Numbered from the stretch's first letter, positions 43,869 to 56,362 are shown. The stretch: 64,000 nucleotides of DNA from Turritopsis dohrnii (GCA_027922465.2 BQMF02000145.1:372001-436000); one strand, 5' to 3'. Numbers and translations are program-made. Notes: generated by a model not told the origin, from the letters alone.

Positions 43869-46800
43869 CTAGCCATCAAAACCAGAAGCAGATTGGAAGT
43901 CACAACCTCTGGTAAAACCAATCTTTTATCAGTGTAACAATACACTCAAAACGTATACAGAAAACTTTAAGTTTTCATTAACTTTTGTTTTAAAAAAGTT
44001 ACGCCTCTAACATGGGTGGTATCAAATGTATGGGGGAAATGGTTTCTCTTCTTAAAAAGATCACACGGGAGGAGAGAAAAAAAGGCACGTGCTAAATGAA
44101 TAAAGTAAATAAAAAAACCTGTTCGATCTGATTAAAATTGATTAAAATACTCAAATGATGTGGCACCAGGAACATGAAGCAATAAAACACAAAGGAAAAT
44201 CTTTCTCCTTCTGTTGGTCTTGCATTGTATAGTCGAGAAATTATTGGCTTATATGTTTTATCTCTTGCTTTCCATTTTTTTTCCTTATCATGAAATACAT
44301 AATGATATGCAATGTCAGGAAACAGATATTGTTGGGCATCAAGATCTTCAACATTCAATTTAAACTATGCTGTGAGGTGAGTGTCTCTCATAGATGCCCT
44401 GTCTGCAGCTGCATACTCTTCACCGGGTTGAAAATAAACCCGTTGAAGATCTGGCAAATGCACTGCCAATCTTTTGATACAGTGTGATTTCTCATGCATG
44501 GGGAACTCAAATATTCTCCACAGAGCCTCAGGTGCACTAACATTTCGAGCATCTAAAAAAGTTTTAATTTCATCATATTGCAATAGTTCGTTAATTGCGA
44601 CATGCGATCAATGATGTCCTTTATATACGTATTTGAATAAATATTTAACACTTTTTATAGAAGTACAGGCCTCTAAATTTATATGTGCATTATATTTCTT
44701 TGATAACCAGGGACAGTATGGAACTACCCATCGATTATCTAAATCTACATTTTTAACCTTCACAGTTCGACCATTATTTCGTCTGCGATACAAAGGATAA
44801 CCATTAACATTCATTTGTGTTGAATCACAGAATGATTTGGGAAAATCTTTGGTACAGTTGCCATCATCTCCCATACAAACAGAAGTCTCATTGTAAATCC
44901 CACATGGACCATGTATCATACACGATTTGATGATGTTGTGTAGTTCTGGGTCCTCATCGGGATCATGGATTTCAGCACATATCAAGCTGTCAACATCATC
45001 AGCATTTTGTAACTTATCCTCTTGTGCTAAATGAATAAGAATATGTGCATGAGGTTAAGAACGCTTTTGAAATTTAATCACATAAAGGTGAGAAATTGTT
45101 TTCCCCAATACACCATTTTTTATGACATCATTTAAAAGTGCTTTCAATTTCAAATTAAAAACACGTGCAACCAAGTCAGGTCGATAATGTGCAGGCTCAT
45201 TATCTAAATTTTCGGTAATTTCCTTCCAATTTGGATTACACGTAAAAGTGCAGAACAAATCAGGTTTTCTCATTTTAGTCACCATAGCCATTGCATCTTG
45301 GTAATTTTGTTGCATAGCTCTTGGACTGCCCTGAAAAGACGATGGTAATATCACAGGTCTGCCTGCATTTAAACCTCTATTTCCTGCAACATTGGCAAGA
45401 TGATCAATCAACCCTTGATATTGCTCAACACATAATACTTTTTGGTTTCTCCAAATATAGTTGAGACGATCAGATTCCACCTTACAGTAACAGTCAACCG
45501 CGAATTGTGGAAATAATCTTTTACCTTTTAAGATGCTACCTGTAGCATATTCAGCTACATGAGGAATATCTATTGTCCAGCCAGACTCTCCCCTTGGAAA
45601 AGAGACTGGATAAACCATTGGATCCAAATGAGGTGAATCTGTTGGTAAACATCGCAGTGGTCTGTCTCTAGGATAAACAACAATATCCAGAAAGGCAGGT
45701 GGTGCATCATCTTCACCAACAAAAACAGCTGCTACTTCATCATGGTGGGGTAGATTGTAACGCCGCCGATCGCCACCACTCCTCAGATGCATTCTAACCT
45801 AAATTTTAAAATGAAAGATTTTGAAAATAATTGATTTACAAAAAAAATTACAAAGATAACTGATTAATAACTCAAAATTGTACCAAAGATGGTTGGCGAT
45901 TTTGCTCTTGGGCAAGCCGTAATTCCTCAGCTTCTACCTCACTCATGTATTTGTATGCAGCAGCGTAAGGACTTTCTCTAATAATGATGTCTTGCAAATT
46001 TTGCATAACCTCAGGCGAACAACCTTGATTTTCAGATATTGCCATTCTTTCATTGAATGCATCCATCCCATCATAAATGTACAACTGACCATATGATGGA
46101 GGAACACCTTCTGACGGATGCAGATTCCCTGTACGGTGACATACCTGACCATTAATACGAAAGACAGGTGGTCCTCGACCTGGTGGTACAGCCATTTTTG
46201 CACCCATCGACGCAAAAGCGACAGAACTGTTAAACTTTCGAATATTTTCTTGAAAGTTCTTTGCCTGATTTGTATAACCTACTAAAAGATATTTAAGATC
46301 ATCAGGATAACTAATGTCATTAAGGTGTATCTTGCCGTTATGACAACGTTTGAAATTACTTTCATCTGCAAACATTTTAGCACTACAACGTTGACAAACC
46401 TTGTCCATGGGGCCTAAGTAATGTTGCTCAGGCAATTGATCAGGTTGACGCGCAGCACAATGCAAACTTAATGTAGCCCAACTAGCTTGCATACGTTGCA
46501 TATTTCTATTCCGCCTAGCTAATCTTTCGTCAGCGTTTTCATTTTGACGGTACTGAATGCGTCTTTCAGAATTGCGATTCCTACAGCGCTCATTCTCAGA
46601 AATACCGTGAGAATTATGGAGATCATCCATGTTATCAACTTGCATTTCGCGACATCGCGCAATAGCAACATCTTCGTGTGCAAACCTACGTTGGATTACT
46701 GATCGAATTTGTTGTTGATCAGGTGATTGCAAAACAAATTGTCCATTCCTGAAAGTTGCTGGAATGGCAGGGGCAATAGCATTGACAGAAGTAATAATAA

Positions 46801-47697
46801 GGAAACTTTAGAATAAATATAACTACCAAATTGTTGATTAACTCCCAACCCTGAATAAAATAAAAGTTTGACTTTTATGAAAATTAAAAATGCAATTAAA
46901 ATATGGGTTTCATGAAAGAAAAAGATAACTGTAGCACACTGTAACAATCGCCTGAGAAAACTCTGAACTGTTCTTAAAATATCGCCACACTCCTTTAACT
47001 TTTTGCTTTTTAATTCATATATCAACTCTGAATAAAGAATTATAAAAACACACTTTCATTTTCCATAAATCATCTTCCGAAATTAACAACAATAATAAAT
47101 TATATACCTCGTAAACTTTACTGGCTTTAATCTTTACTCTTTAATTCTGAACTATTCCTCATCACACTTCTTTTTCTGTTTTCTGCTTCTCTGAATAAGA
47201 ATCATAAAAACACACTTTCATTGACCATAAATCATCTTCCGAAATTAACAACAATAATAAATTACCTCGTAAACTTTACTGGCTTAAATCTTTACTCTAT
47301 TCTTTATCCCACTTCTTTTTCTGTTTTCTGCTTCTCTGAATAAAAATCATAAAATAAGACACTTTCATTTTCCATTTTATTTCTATCGAAAAAAACAACA
47401 ATACAAAGTTACCTCATAAACTTTACTGGCTTTCGCTTTCTTTTCTTTTCTTTTTCCTTTTTTTTTATAATCACCTCCTTCACTTTTTCAATACGAACTT
47501 AGTTGCTATGTTTACAAAACGTTCGAAACGATAAAAATAAAATGCAATGTAAAGGTATCTGTCCTTTACTAATCCTAGAAAAATATTAACCGTGGTCTTA
47601 AACACCTTAATGAAAAAGTGACCGCAAAAACGACCCGAAATTTTAGAGAGTGAAAGTGTGAAAAAAGTGGTATGCACAGCGCGTATTAGTATATAGA
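43869..47697 (-). mobile_element. Deleted Helitron with a foreign 3' end
   Basis: The 5' end is TC at 47697-47696 (TCTATATACTAATACGCG), as in Helitron 1, after host A. The 3' end is CTAG at 43872-43869 followed by 43873-44130, which matches family A, not Helitron 1. The Helitron 1-like part stops near 44147, at the position matching about 16420 there. The family A 3' part has also lost its hairpin block. Everything from the end of Rep through the helicase is absent. Confidence 0.75.
44150..46780 (-). pseudogene. Helitron 1-type Rep remnant
   Basis: It parallels the Helitron 1 gene. The N-terminal exon (about 46780-45873) ends QPSLGTACAATTTTGAG-style at the same donor, the ~80-nt intron ends ATTTAG|GTTAG, and the Rep domain runs from 45798. 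A 69-bp in-frame deletion follows ATGS. The frame breaks just after the LYVIKFQKRS segment (45055), losing the HUH block. Further stops are at 44608, 44365 and in the tail. No helicase remains. The shared intron proves it belongs to the Helitron 1 lineage. Confidence 0.75.
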
Positions 47698-47739
47698 TTC
47701 ATGATTTACAATTCACAGGCGCCAACAAGTGCCTCTTCG

Positions 47740-49290
47740 AATCGATCATTGTTTAACCGTCGTAGGAAAATCTCAATATTTGTCCAACTTGTTTTTAAAC
47801 GTGTTGATCGTGTCAGCTTCTACAACGTCTTTCGGTAGTTCATTCCAAATCTTCAATGTTCGAAAATAGAACGAATTGTGTTGAACTCTTCTCAATCCAT
47901 CTTCTGCAAAATTCCGCTCCAGCGGCAGAGCGTGGCGTCGAAATGGCGTCGCTTTCTGAATTTATTTTGCGAAGTATTTTCGTATCATCGGCAAACAGTT
48001 ACGAGCTTGATGGGACACAGTTGGGAAGGTCGTTGATGTAGATAACGAAGAGCAGTGGGCCTAGGACGCTACCTTGTGGAACACCACTGATTACCTTGCT
48101 TGAATAGGAATAACTGCCATTAACTCTCACTACCTGTTGTCGCTCAAGCAAAAATGCTTTAATCCAATGAAGAAGCCGTCCACTGATCCCATATGATGAT
48201 AACTTTGACAGCAAGCGTAAACGAGAAGGACAGCCTGCGGAAATGTAAGCCAACTTCCAATCCTTAGGCAGACATCCTTCACGTAACGATTTCTGAAAAA
48301 TCTGTGCGATTGGTGCTGAAATGTAGTCAATAAGTTCATTCAACATACTTGCAGAAATTTCGTCCGGTCCACATGCTTTGTTGACATTTAACTTTTTGAT
48401 TTCAGACTCCACAATTTCTTTGCTTAAATCAAGATCGCTAATCAGAGCGCTTGTCCGTTTTTCTAGAGATAGGATATTATCTGTTGGCTCATTGGTAAAA
48501 ACACTCGTGTATTGCTTCTGTAGAATGTTAGCTTTTCCTGCGTCATCGAATGTTTTTATATTACCGTTATTTTTATCGATAAGCGGTGCAATACCAGATT
48601 TCGACTTTAGTTTACCACGGACATAGGACCAAAATAACTTAGGGTTGTTCTTGGCACTACCAGCAATATCTTTTTCGTATTGACGTTTAAATTTACCAGA
48701 AGAGATTTCACACTGTTGCAGGCTTTAATGAAGGCTTTTCTGTCGTGATCACTCGTTGATACACGTCTGTGGTTCGTTATCCATTTTCGGTGAGAAATCT
48801 TCTTCTTTCGTTTAGCTTCTCGAAGGGTTTTAGGTATTGGTATTTTTCCTTTCTTTTTCCATGCGATTTGTGTATCTAATTTTGGGATGAATTTATCTCG
48901 CAGAGCATGCATCGTTTTCTTGAAAATTGACCAAGTGTTTTCAACATCTAAATGTATATTTTCTTGCATGAACTTTTCAGACCATGATGTAGACTCGAGG
49001 TACTCTTTCATTGCGTGATAGTCGCCCTTGTGGTAGGCATAGTGCTCTTGTGGCTTACCGTAGTCCACATAACAGTTGTAAGTAAAAGAAATGACGGAGT
49101 GGTCACTCTTTCCCAAGAGGTGCATGAAATTGTAGTTCGGAGATATGCATTTCCTCGTTTGTGAGCACTAAATCTAGTATAGATGGGTCGTCATTACCGC
49201 GAGCTCTGGTTGGCTCTAAAACATGTTGTTGAAGATAGCTGTCATTGAGAGCTTCGAGGAACAGGGCTTCTTTACTTGTTTCATTCAGAA
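47740..49290 (-). pseudogene. CR1-like LINE with internal deletions
   Basis: Minus strand: the endonuclease end (EALNDSYLQQHVLEPTRARG, ILDLVLTNEE, GKSDHSVISFTYNC), the linker (AWKKKGKIPIPKTL), then RT pieces NVNKACGPDEISASML and GVPQGSVLGPLLFVIYINDL. Between WKLAYISA and SRLRLLSKLSSYGI the central RT (FRPISL to KAFD) is missing. After NDLPNCV the YADD block is missing. A NSLPKDVVEADTINTF-type tail follows near 47840. Truncated at 49290 by a Helitron fragment. Confidence 0.65.
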
Positions 49291-49402
49291 AACCATTCCA
49301 TACACTTTTTATCAGTTTTTGGACCCAATTCCTTAGTTTAATTGTTTTTAAACTAGATGAATGCTGAACATAGGTGGTGAGCAACGCTGCCTGGGCGTCT
49401 AG
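49290..49402 (+). mobile_element. Helitron family B 3' end, plus strand
   Basis: It matches the terminal ~110 bp of family B (CCATACA, then GAACATAGGTGGTGAGCAAC) and ends GCCTGGGCGTCTAG at 49402. The next base is the T of another Helitron start. Confidence 0.6.
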
Positions 49403-49480
49403 TCTATATTCTAATGTGTGCTGTGCATCCGCTTTTCTGACGCTTTCACTCTCTAAAATTTCGGGTCTTATTTGTATAAG
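49403..49480 (+). mobile_element. Helitron 1-type 5' end
   Basis: TCTATATTCTAATGTGTGCT and the following CTGTGCATCCGCTTTT match, in plus orientation, the 5' ends at 20111 and 47697, as far as ATTTCGGGTC (49470). The rest of this element is not recognisable. It abuts the CTAG of the preceding fragment directly. Confidence 0.65.
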
Positions 49481-49749
49481 GAAATAAATGTTTTAATTGA
49501 TCAAGAAACGATAGACAGCACCGAAAGTATTGCAGCAAGATCTATTAATGTTTTAAGGTTAAGTCCGCTTTTGAACTTTTTGGTTTTTGGTTTTGTTCTT
49601 CTTGTAGTTGGGCTTGGATGGCGCCCTGCAGCTGTGATAGTTTCCATCCTTAGAGGTCAGAGCATTGCTTTTGTTATGACAATAACAGCAAACCTATATT
49701 GAAATGATCCTCCAGTGCGAGCTATTCGACCAACACTTTGGATTTCTTT

Positions 49750-50460
49750 CTCCTCATTATGAAAAAAATAGCAAATTCTAGTAAATCTAAATCGGGTACT
49801 TGTAAATCGCCAACGCCTTTCTCACTTTCCTTGTCTAATATTTTTGAGAACACCTTTCATTTGGAATATTTTCTAGCCAACTGATCTCCTGACATTCTTG
49901 CTATTTGTGAAACCAATCTTAATCCTTCTACTGACTTCGATGTACCTGGCTATCCTACCTATTAATCTCAAGGACTTATCTATTATGCACAGCCTTGGTA
50001 TCTATGTTCGTGACTGTCTTCCTGTCAGTCGTCAATTGAATCTGGAATATATGTCTTTCTCTCTTGCATTCAACTAGTTATCTTTTCTTTGTGTATCCCT
50101 TTCCATTTTCTCAGTTGTACATCGTCATCAATTCTATCTCGGGAAAATATTGATAAAGCTCTCATAACTCGCCCTTCTGCTAATATATTTGTGTTTGGTG
50201 ATTTCAATATCCATCATGCTGACTGGTTACCTTTCTCACACACTACCTCCCTATCTGGCATTGACACTTTCAACTTTGCTATCTCTCACTCTCTAAGTCA
50301 GCTTGTGAACTCTCCCGCTTGCGTACCTGATCGACCTGATCATCAACGTCAACATGTGCTCCTTCAGATAATTCTGATCATTCTGTTGTTAATGTAGCCC
50401 TTGACTTTAATTCCGCGTGCCCACACGATTCATCTATTCATCGCAAACTTTATTCATCTT
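49750..50460 (+). pseudogene. Jockey-like LINE endonuclease fragment
   Basis: Plus-strand frames read LSLSNIF, SPDILAICETNLNPST, FDVPGYPTY, later NIDKALITRPSANIFVFGDFNIHHADWL and LSQLVNSPACVPD. These are consecutive endonuclease motifs (the N, E and D of the active site) with several frameshifts. No RT follows. Confidence 0.55.
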
Positions 50461-51479
50461 TCCACAATCTTTCCAAGAGCTTCCACGACCTTGGCGGGAT
50501 CTTTGATTTTCGAGATTTTATCGTGTTTGTTGAGTTCAGTTTGTTTATTTGATAGTAAACGCTTGACTTCACCAAAACTGCTTTTGAGGATTGCCCAGAT
50601 CTCTGCGATGTTTGACACGTGCTTCACCATTGCCAACGCTGTCCCCTCAAAAAAATTGTTCTTAAGGAAATCTGGTATCACATGCTTTGGAACAGTATTT
50701 GAATAAAGTTTATCAAAGTCACTTTTGAATTGGTAGAAGTTGATAGTTGAAGAGTAGCCACTGAACTTTGGTAATTTGATCGAAAGCTGAGATTTATTAA
50801 ACCACTTGAGTTTGATGAGGTCACAACTCTGTATCGACGTGTTTCTCAAAGAAGATGAAATGTTTAAATGTAAGCTCATACCCGCTTTCAAGCTTTTTGA
50901 TTTGATCAACTTTTCCGGTAGGGCATTTCGAGATGAGTGATGAGATACGGGTAAATAGTCTTTCGAGGTCTTCGGATATGGAAGGAATGCATATCTTCAT
51001 TTCCTCAAAGTTCCTGGTTGGTTGACTGATTTCTGTTTGCTTAGATAGATTCCAGTTTGGTATCGTTGCATTCTTCGAGATTAGGTTGGATTTTGAGTTT
51101 CAGTTCTTCGAGCTTGTGTTTTGAGTCAGAGATCTCAAAGTTGAACCGTTCTTGGTCAGCAACGATGTCTCAAGATGAGGCTACATTTTGTCTTTTGGAA
51201 GTTTAAGTCTTGTGCGTTTAGGATGTAGGTGCTGAGTTTCGTCATGACTGCTTTGTACTTGAGGTCTTCTTTGCCATATCTTTCTTGATGTTCTGCGTGA
51301 TGGTGATTTGCTATGATTTGATCATTTGGTGTGCTTGGAAAATTAGGATTTTCCAGGACGAAGTCGTCAATTTCATCGATAAAACATTCGGCGCTGAGTT
51401 CATGATTGATGATTGAAGGTTTTGTTTCTCTTTGAATGACAGTTGTTCGAATGTTTCGGGGATAAATAAATGAACGCAA
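50454..51479 (-). pseudogene. BEL/Pao-type gag-like fragment
   Basis: The minus strand 50909-50454 reads IKLPKFSGYSSTINFYQFKS, then FEGTALAMVKHVSN and IWAILKSSFGEV. This is the DUF1759 pattern of BEL/Pao gag proteins (LPKFxG..FxxF, GxA). The frame at 51479-51156 on the same strand may be its upstream part (ECFIDEIDDFVLENP), in a different frame. No protease, RT or LTR was found. Confidence 0.45.
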
Positions 51480-51503
51480 GTGTTTGTAACTGGTGAGAAG
51501 AGT

Positions 51504-52020
51504 TCAAACTAAGAAATAAAAATATAACAAGAAAATTTGTGAATATTTGATAACAAAAAATCTAAGTGGACAAAGTAAATAAGATAAATAAATCTTACCA
51601 ACTTGCCAGAATATATTATGAAAATTTATCCACAAAATAATGAAGTGAAGGTTGATTTGAAAAAACGCTGCGACTCTGAGAGTCCAACTTTTTAAAGAAA
51701 GATGCTCATACTTCTCTTGACAGCCTTGAGACTGATTGTAAAAGATCTGACTCAAAAAATTATTAATAGATAGAAGCTTAGTTTTCGAAGCATTGAAGGA
51801 AACAAAACATTTCTGACCCCATTTAACTACTGTCTGTCCTAAGATCAACCTCCAACTCAGCTGCCATTTTAACGTTATCAAACAAGTCCTTAGTTCTTTC
51901 AAGAGACAAGTAAAGGGTAGTGTTGTCAGCATAAATAGAAAGTTTACTGAGAATACAATCGGAAAGGTTGTTCATGAAAATGAGAAAGAGGATTGGACCA
52001 AGAAAAGAACCTTTAGGCAC
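51504..52020 (-). pseudogene. LINE reverse transcriptase fragment, YADN
   Basis: The minus strand reads MPKGSFLGPILFLIFMNNLS, then LSKLSIYADNTTLYLSLER; a frameshift near 51840 follows and then VKWGQKCFVSFNASKTKLLS. The catalytic YADD reads YADN, so the second catalytic aspartate is lost. It is cut off at 52041 by a Helitron end. Confidence 0.6.
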
Positions 52021-52041
52021 CCCTGAATTAATAGAGTAAGA

Positions 52042-52289
52042 CTAGCCGCCAAGGCGTCGTCGCTCGCCGCCCATATCTACCTGCTCTGTATCACTCTATC
52101 AATAAACGTAAAATTTCCTTATAAACGGCTCGTACAACTTGTCCTCAACCAGAAGCAGATTCGAAGTCACAACCTCTGGTAAAACCAATCTTTTATCCGT
52201 GTAACAATACACTCAAAACGTAGAGAGAGAAAACTTCAACTTTTTATTAGCTTTTGTTTTAAAAAAGTTACGCGCTCTCCCAGCGGGCA
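52042..52289 (-). mobile_element. Helitron family A 3' fragment
   Basis: CTAG at 52045-52042 with a partly decayed hairpin, followed by ~245 bp matching 877-1115 of the family A element (GAAGCAGATTCGAAGTCACA). The match ends near ACGCGCTC at 52280; the 5' part is missing. Confidence 0.7.
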
Positions 52290-52449
52290 ACGGACGTCCG
52301 ATTAACGGGCATATAGGGAGAAAAGACAATTTTTAATTAATCACTGTTAGTATATTTCGACTTACTAGAAATACCGAAAACCTTGATTATAAGCACAATT
52401 TCATGGATGGATTTTTTTAATTTCAACCAACCTTTTTGACCGAAGGCTT

Positions 52450-52860
52450 GGGTTGCCAACTCGTTAGGTTTTCTTAGAGGACACTTGGGAATTAAATTTC
52501 GCAAAGGAACGACTTTTTGAACAATTTCGCACGAACTTCGCGAATAACAAACAATTCTCTACTTTAAAGGAATAAAGTTTAGCGGGAAGAAAGTTTCGCA
52601 ATTTCGCGTTTTTTGCCAAAATCACGAAAGTGAACATTTTAACCGCCTTTTGTACTTTAATGTAAAATGACAAAGTGAAAGACTGTTCACAATCACTAAA
52701 AAAGGAATAGAAAAAGAAAAATCATTTTCCATTTTGGCGAATTTAATTTCACGGTTGCAGAAAAATGTAAATGTCGCGGAAATTTAATTTCGCAATTTGT
52801 CGAAAAAACCGCGAAACCGTTTAATTTTCTTTGCGTAAACTTTTCTCTGACAGCAGAAAA
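52450..52860. repeat. Cluster of AATTTCGC-type short repeats
   Basis: The units AATTTCGCAA, GCGAATTT and TTCGCG occur about ten times in both orientations. The layout resembles the subterminal regions of the transposons at 58702 and 42418 but with a different unit. No gene is present between the blocks, so this may be a small non-autonomous element. Confidence 0.4.
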
Positions 52861-52888
52861 TTTCCACCAATGATGTCAAATTATTTAA

Positions 52889-53005
52889 CCCTTTGGCGCA
52901 TAGTGTCCGAAAAATGTCACACTTACTAAAAACAAATCTTGCCGTGAACACGGCAAGATTGGTTTTAGTAAGTGTGGCATTTGCATGGACACTGGCGCTA
53001 AATGG
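52889..53005. mobile_element. piggyBac-type hairpin MITE, TTAA-flanked
   Basis: It starts CCCTTTGGCGCATAGTGTCC and ends GGACACTGGCGCTAAATGG, inside TTAA at 52885-52888 and 53006-53009. The arms (CACACTTACTAAAA / TTTTAGTAAGTGTG and AATCTTGCCGTG / CACGGCAAGATT) make an almost complete 117-bp hairpin. The TTAA target and CCC start are those of piggyBac elements. Confidence 0.75.
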
Positions 53006-53009
53006 TTAA

Positions 53010-53940
53010 CAACCCAAAAATTGGAACGAGCGACCAAAATGTGTTGCAAATGTCCCCATCGACAGAAGGGGAGCGAGTACAGTTAAAACCACCAGACAAA
53101 AGCACCTGCATTTCATGAAAGCACTCACGGAAGGAGTGCAAAAAACTGAGGGTCGATATTCTACTTTTAGTTTACCCCCATTGATAATTTTTGAAAACTT
53201 AAAGAAAGCTCTTATGGGAAAGTATCGAAAGGTGGAAAGGTGTTCCAAAAGAAGTGATAAGCCTGGAAGAACTTGGAGGATGAGGAGACCATTGAAACAT
53301 CTGGATCTCCCCAGCCAGAGGAAAAATCAAGCTCCGATGATGAGGGTGACTTTGGCTCCAACATGACGATGTGGCTGTATAAATAGAGTTATGATGTAGA
53401 GAGAATTATAAACATTTGAAAATAAATTTTTCTGCTTTTCTCATAGAGAAGGCTACCATTCCAGGCTATGAAAGATGTCTTAAAGGTTCAATAGAAAATA
53501 GGCCCAAGTGCACTAAGTCAGTGTTTTTTTATTGAAAAGATTGTGCCAAAACATGATTGTCCTTGCTATATGTGCATTGCTTATATGCGGGGTTACAGGG
53601 TATATTAATCGACAAAAGGCAGTATGTTCAAGAATTCTTATTTGTCTAAATAACGTTCAAGGGGCGTAAAGATAAGCTACACTTTTTCAAACCAATTAGA
53701 CTAATTCAAAATTTACCACAACTTTATTTGGGAAACATAATAACTAAACAAATGCAAGAACTAGAAAAGAGTAAGGTCTTTCTGGGATACATATGCTGTT
53801 ACTGTATGTCCAAAAACGCAACTTCCATCTCCTTCCATCTGCAATTTATATGGATTTAGTTGTATACATTTTACGTATTTGACTTTATGTTGTAACTACT
53901 GACCAGAAATGCCTTCTAAAATAAGCCTTCATTTCGTTGT
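53010..53940. other. Unassigned stretch
   Basis: A plus-strand frame of ~80 codons (53115-53366: FSLPPLIIFENLKKALMGKY) has a protein-like composition but no motif I recognise. The rest shows no feature. Confidence 0.25.
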
Positions 53941-53941
53941 T

Positions 53942-54480
53942 TTACCCAAAGCTTCTGTAATCCTTAATACTGAAATCCTGTCTGATGTTATGATGTCTTT
54001 GTAAAGCTCTTCGATCGTAGAACATTCCGATAGACCAAAAACGTAGGTTGAATAACACTTTCAGAGTCAATTGAATCTTTATCCTCAGTGGGCTTGAAGT
54101 CATTAGTGACATTGTCAACCGATCCATTGACAAACCATGCCTGTTTTGCTGCAAAGATTCTTCAACAGTTGGCAGTTCCATATTGTTGTAAACACTTGAT
54201 GACATGCTTCGTAACTTATCAAGTACCTGTCTTTCCGTGCACTTAGAAATAATTCCTATAATTCCTGGCATTTATGCCTTACTGTGCTTAGCAATATAGT
54301 ATTACATCTCAATTCTTTGCCAAAAGCCTCAGCTGATGTTCCTCCTGACTACTCCATTTAGTTATCAAAGGTTTCTCATTACCTTGCATCACCGTGCATA
54401 TTGAGTTAGACCTAAGTACAGCTTGCTTTTGATGTTCACGTAAGCGGTACATCCCAAGTTCTTTTTCTATCATGTGAAGT
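53942..54480 (-). pseudogene. Possible SANT/Myb-like protein remnant
   Basis: Minus-strand pieces read ELGMYRLREHQKQAVLRSNS, KPLITKWSSQEEHQLRLLAK and, in another frame, ISKCTERQVLDKLRSM. The W..EE..L and RT/ER-Q-V spacing resembles a SANT/Myb repeat. Two or more frame breaks are present. Low certainty. Confidence 0.25.
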
Positions 54481-55302
54481 AAAACTTATGTTTCTCATAA
54501 GTACATCCCTCAAAATAGTGTCTGTACCTAAATAATTATATTTCAAACAGGTAGAATACATGAATTTTCAGGCAACTTAATCCGAAAACAAAAACATCTT
54601 CAGGCAGTCTGTTCTGTGCTTTCAAGAAACACTCGATAGGTGTGGAGATAACTACAAGCTTAAATACAGATTTGTTTGTTTCAAGATTAAACATTTTGAT
54701 TTTGTACATATCGAAGAATTTGCGCGACTTATGGATTCTATTGACTCTAACTTTAATCTTGCTATAGATACAATAATTTATAGATTAGCTGTAAGGTATT
54801 GTAGCATGATGAACTACATAATGTATGTAGTAAATCAAATAAAAAGAGATGACTTGACATCAGTATATTGTGAGAATAAATATGTTCCACAGTTCCTTTC
54901 GCAAATTGGTGTTTTGTTTTTCGATGTTTTAGATTTGCTAGGCTATTAAGGTGTGATGTCATTTTATGAAGGTTGGAAAGACGATTTCAAAACAAACTAG
55001 GACGTGATTGGCTGTGTTGTTCCTGATTATGCGCATAATTCTAAAGTACGTTTCAAATGAACTTGCACAGTTTTTACAAATGCTTGGCAAATTTGAAGGT
55101 TATGAGGTACTTCAAAAATTCTTTTTGCGCTGTGTCAAGCTGTAAAAGCACTTTCGCATGATATAAAAAATTTGGAAGATTTATGAAAATGGAAGAAAAA
55201 CGAAGATGAAAAAAAACGAGCTTTTTATAGAAAAGAGCAAAACAGCTCAATTTTTTGTGAGCCAAACTTCAGTCTTAAATCGTTCAAAAGGCGAAATAGT
55301 TT

Positions 55303-56362
55303 TTGAAAAAAGTGAAACAGATCGCAAGATATAATTCTTTAAAGTCACTTTGGTCGCATGTTTTCTCGTGTTTACGAACTTGTAGGGAAATTTATTTTTT
55401 AGGTGGAAGTATACACAATGTGACTGACGTTCTAATAAGACATTTTCATTTTAAAGACACCTACAAATTCTTTGCCATGTCTCTTTCAAATTTTTCTAAG
55501 AATAAAGATGTATGTCAGGCTAAACAAGTAGCTGATATATTCGAAAGGTATTTTTATGATGACGAATTATTTTGTGACACCTATTGTGATTTGACTAGTG
55601 ATGATGAGGAGAAATTATTATCTATAATTATTGACAAGGGTTGTTTACCTTATGATTATTTTTTAAGTGGGCAGGAGTTACGTTAAGAAGTTTTACCTTC
55701 TAAAGAATTATTTACTAACAAATTGACATTTGAATTTATAGATGACAAAACTTACAATAACATTTTGTTTTTATGGCGTAAATTGCGTATGAAAACACTT
55801 GATGATTGGAATAGGGTGTACAATATAGGTGACGTTTGTTGCTCATGGTTATTGCGTCACATTATTTTGGTAAGTTACAACAATTGTTTACGTATTGCTC
55901 AAACATCGTTGCGACTTGCTTTTGATACGAGATACCTTTTCGATTACCTTTACAAGTGTGGAATTTTAATTCAACATGACATTGACAAAGTTGTATTCCA
56001 AGTAGATTTAAACAGTGTCAATTGTCGTGTTTACTCTCACATTTTAAAAATGGATGAAAACAATCAATACGGTAAGGCAATGACATATCCTCTGCCAGTC
56101 AGTAATTTTTATTGACATATCTTTGTCGTATGATGAGTTTAATGAAATGTTAAGTATGTATGATGTTTTGACTGACAAATATGGTTATTTGATTGAAGTG
56201 TCATTGCAGGCTCCACCTGAAGGTCACATTGGTGATATCTACAATCAGTTTTTTGTTCCGTGTTTTGATCTATTAGTTGTGAGTGAAAATAAAGTGTTTT
56301 TGTTGCAGCAGTTGCATAATCATGGGAAGGCATCAACTAAGAAAAGACATGAAAAGCGGTGA
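55303..56362 (+). pseudogene. Polinton/Maverick-type DNA polymerase B fragment
   Basis: Three consecutive plus-strand frames give KGCLPYDYF, IGDVCCSWLL (in place of the usual TDVLLLADVF), KMDENNQYGKAMTYPLP (the palm block normally DANNLYGWAMSQPLP) and KYGYLIEVSLQAPPEGH. These match the order of the protein-primed family B polymerases of Polintons/adintoviruses. A stop follows LSGQELR at 55686, another follows SNFY at 56115, and the later palm motifs are missing. The frame at 54731-54949 may be an upstream piece. No capsid, integrase or terminal repeat was seen nearby. Confidence 0.55.
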
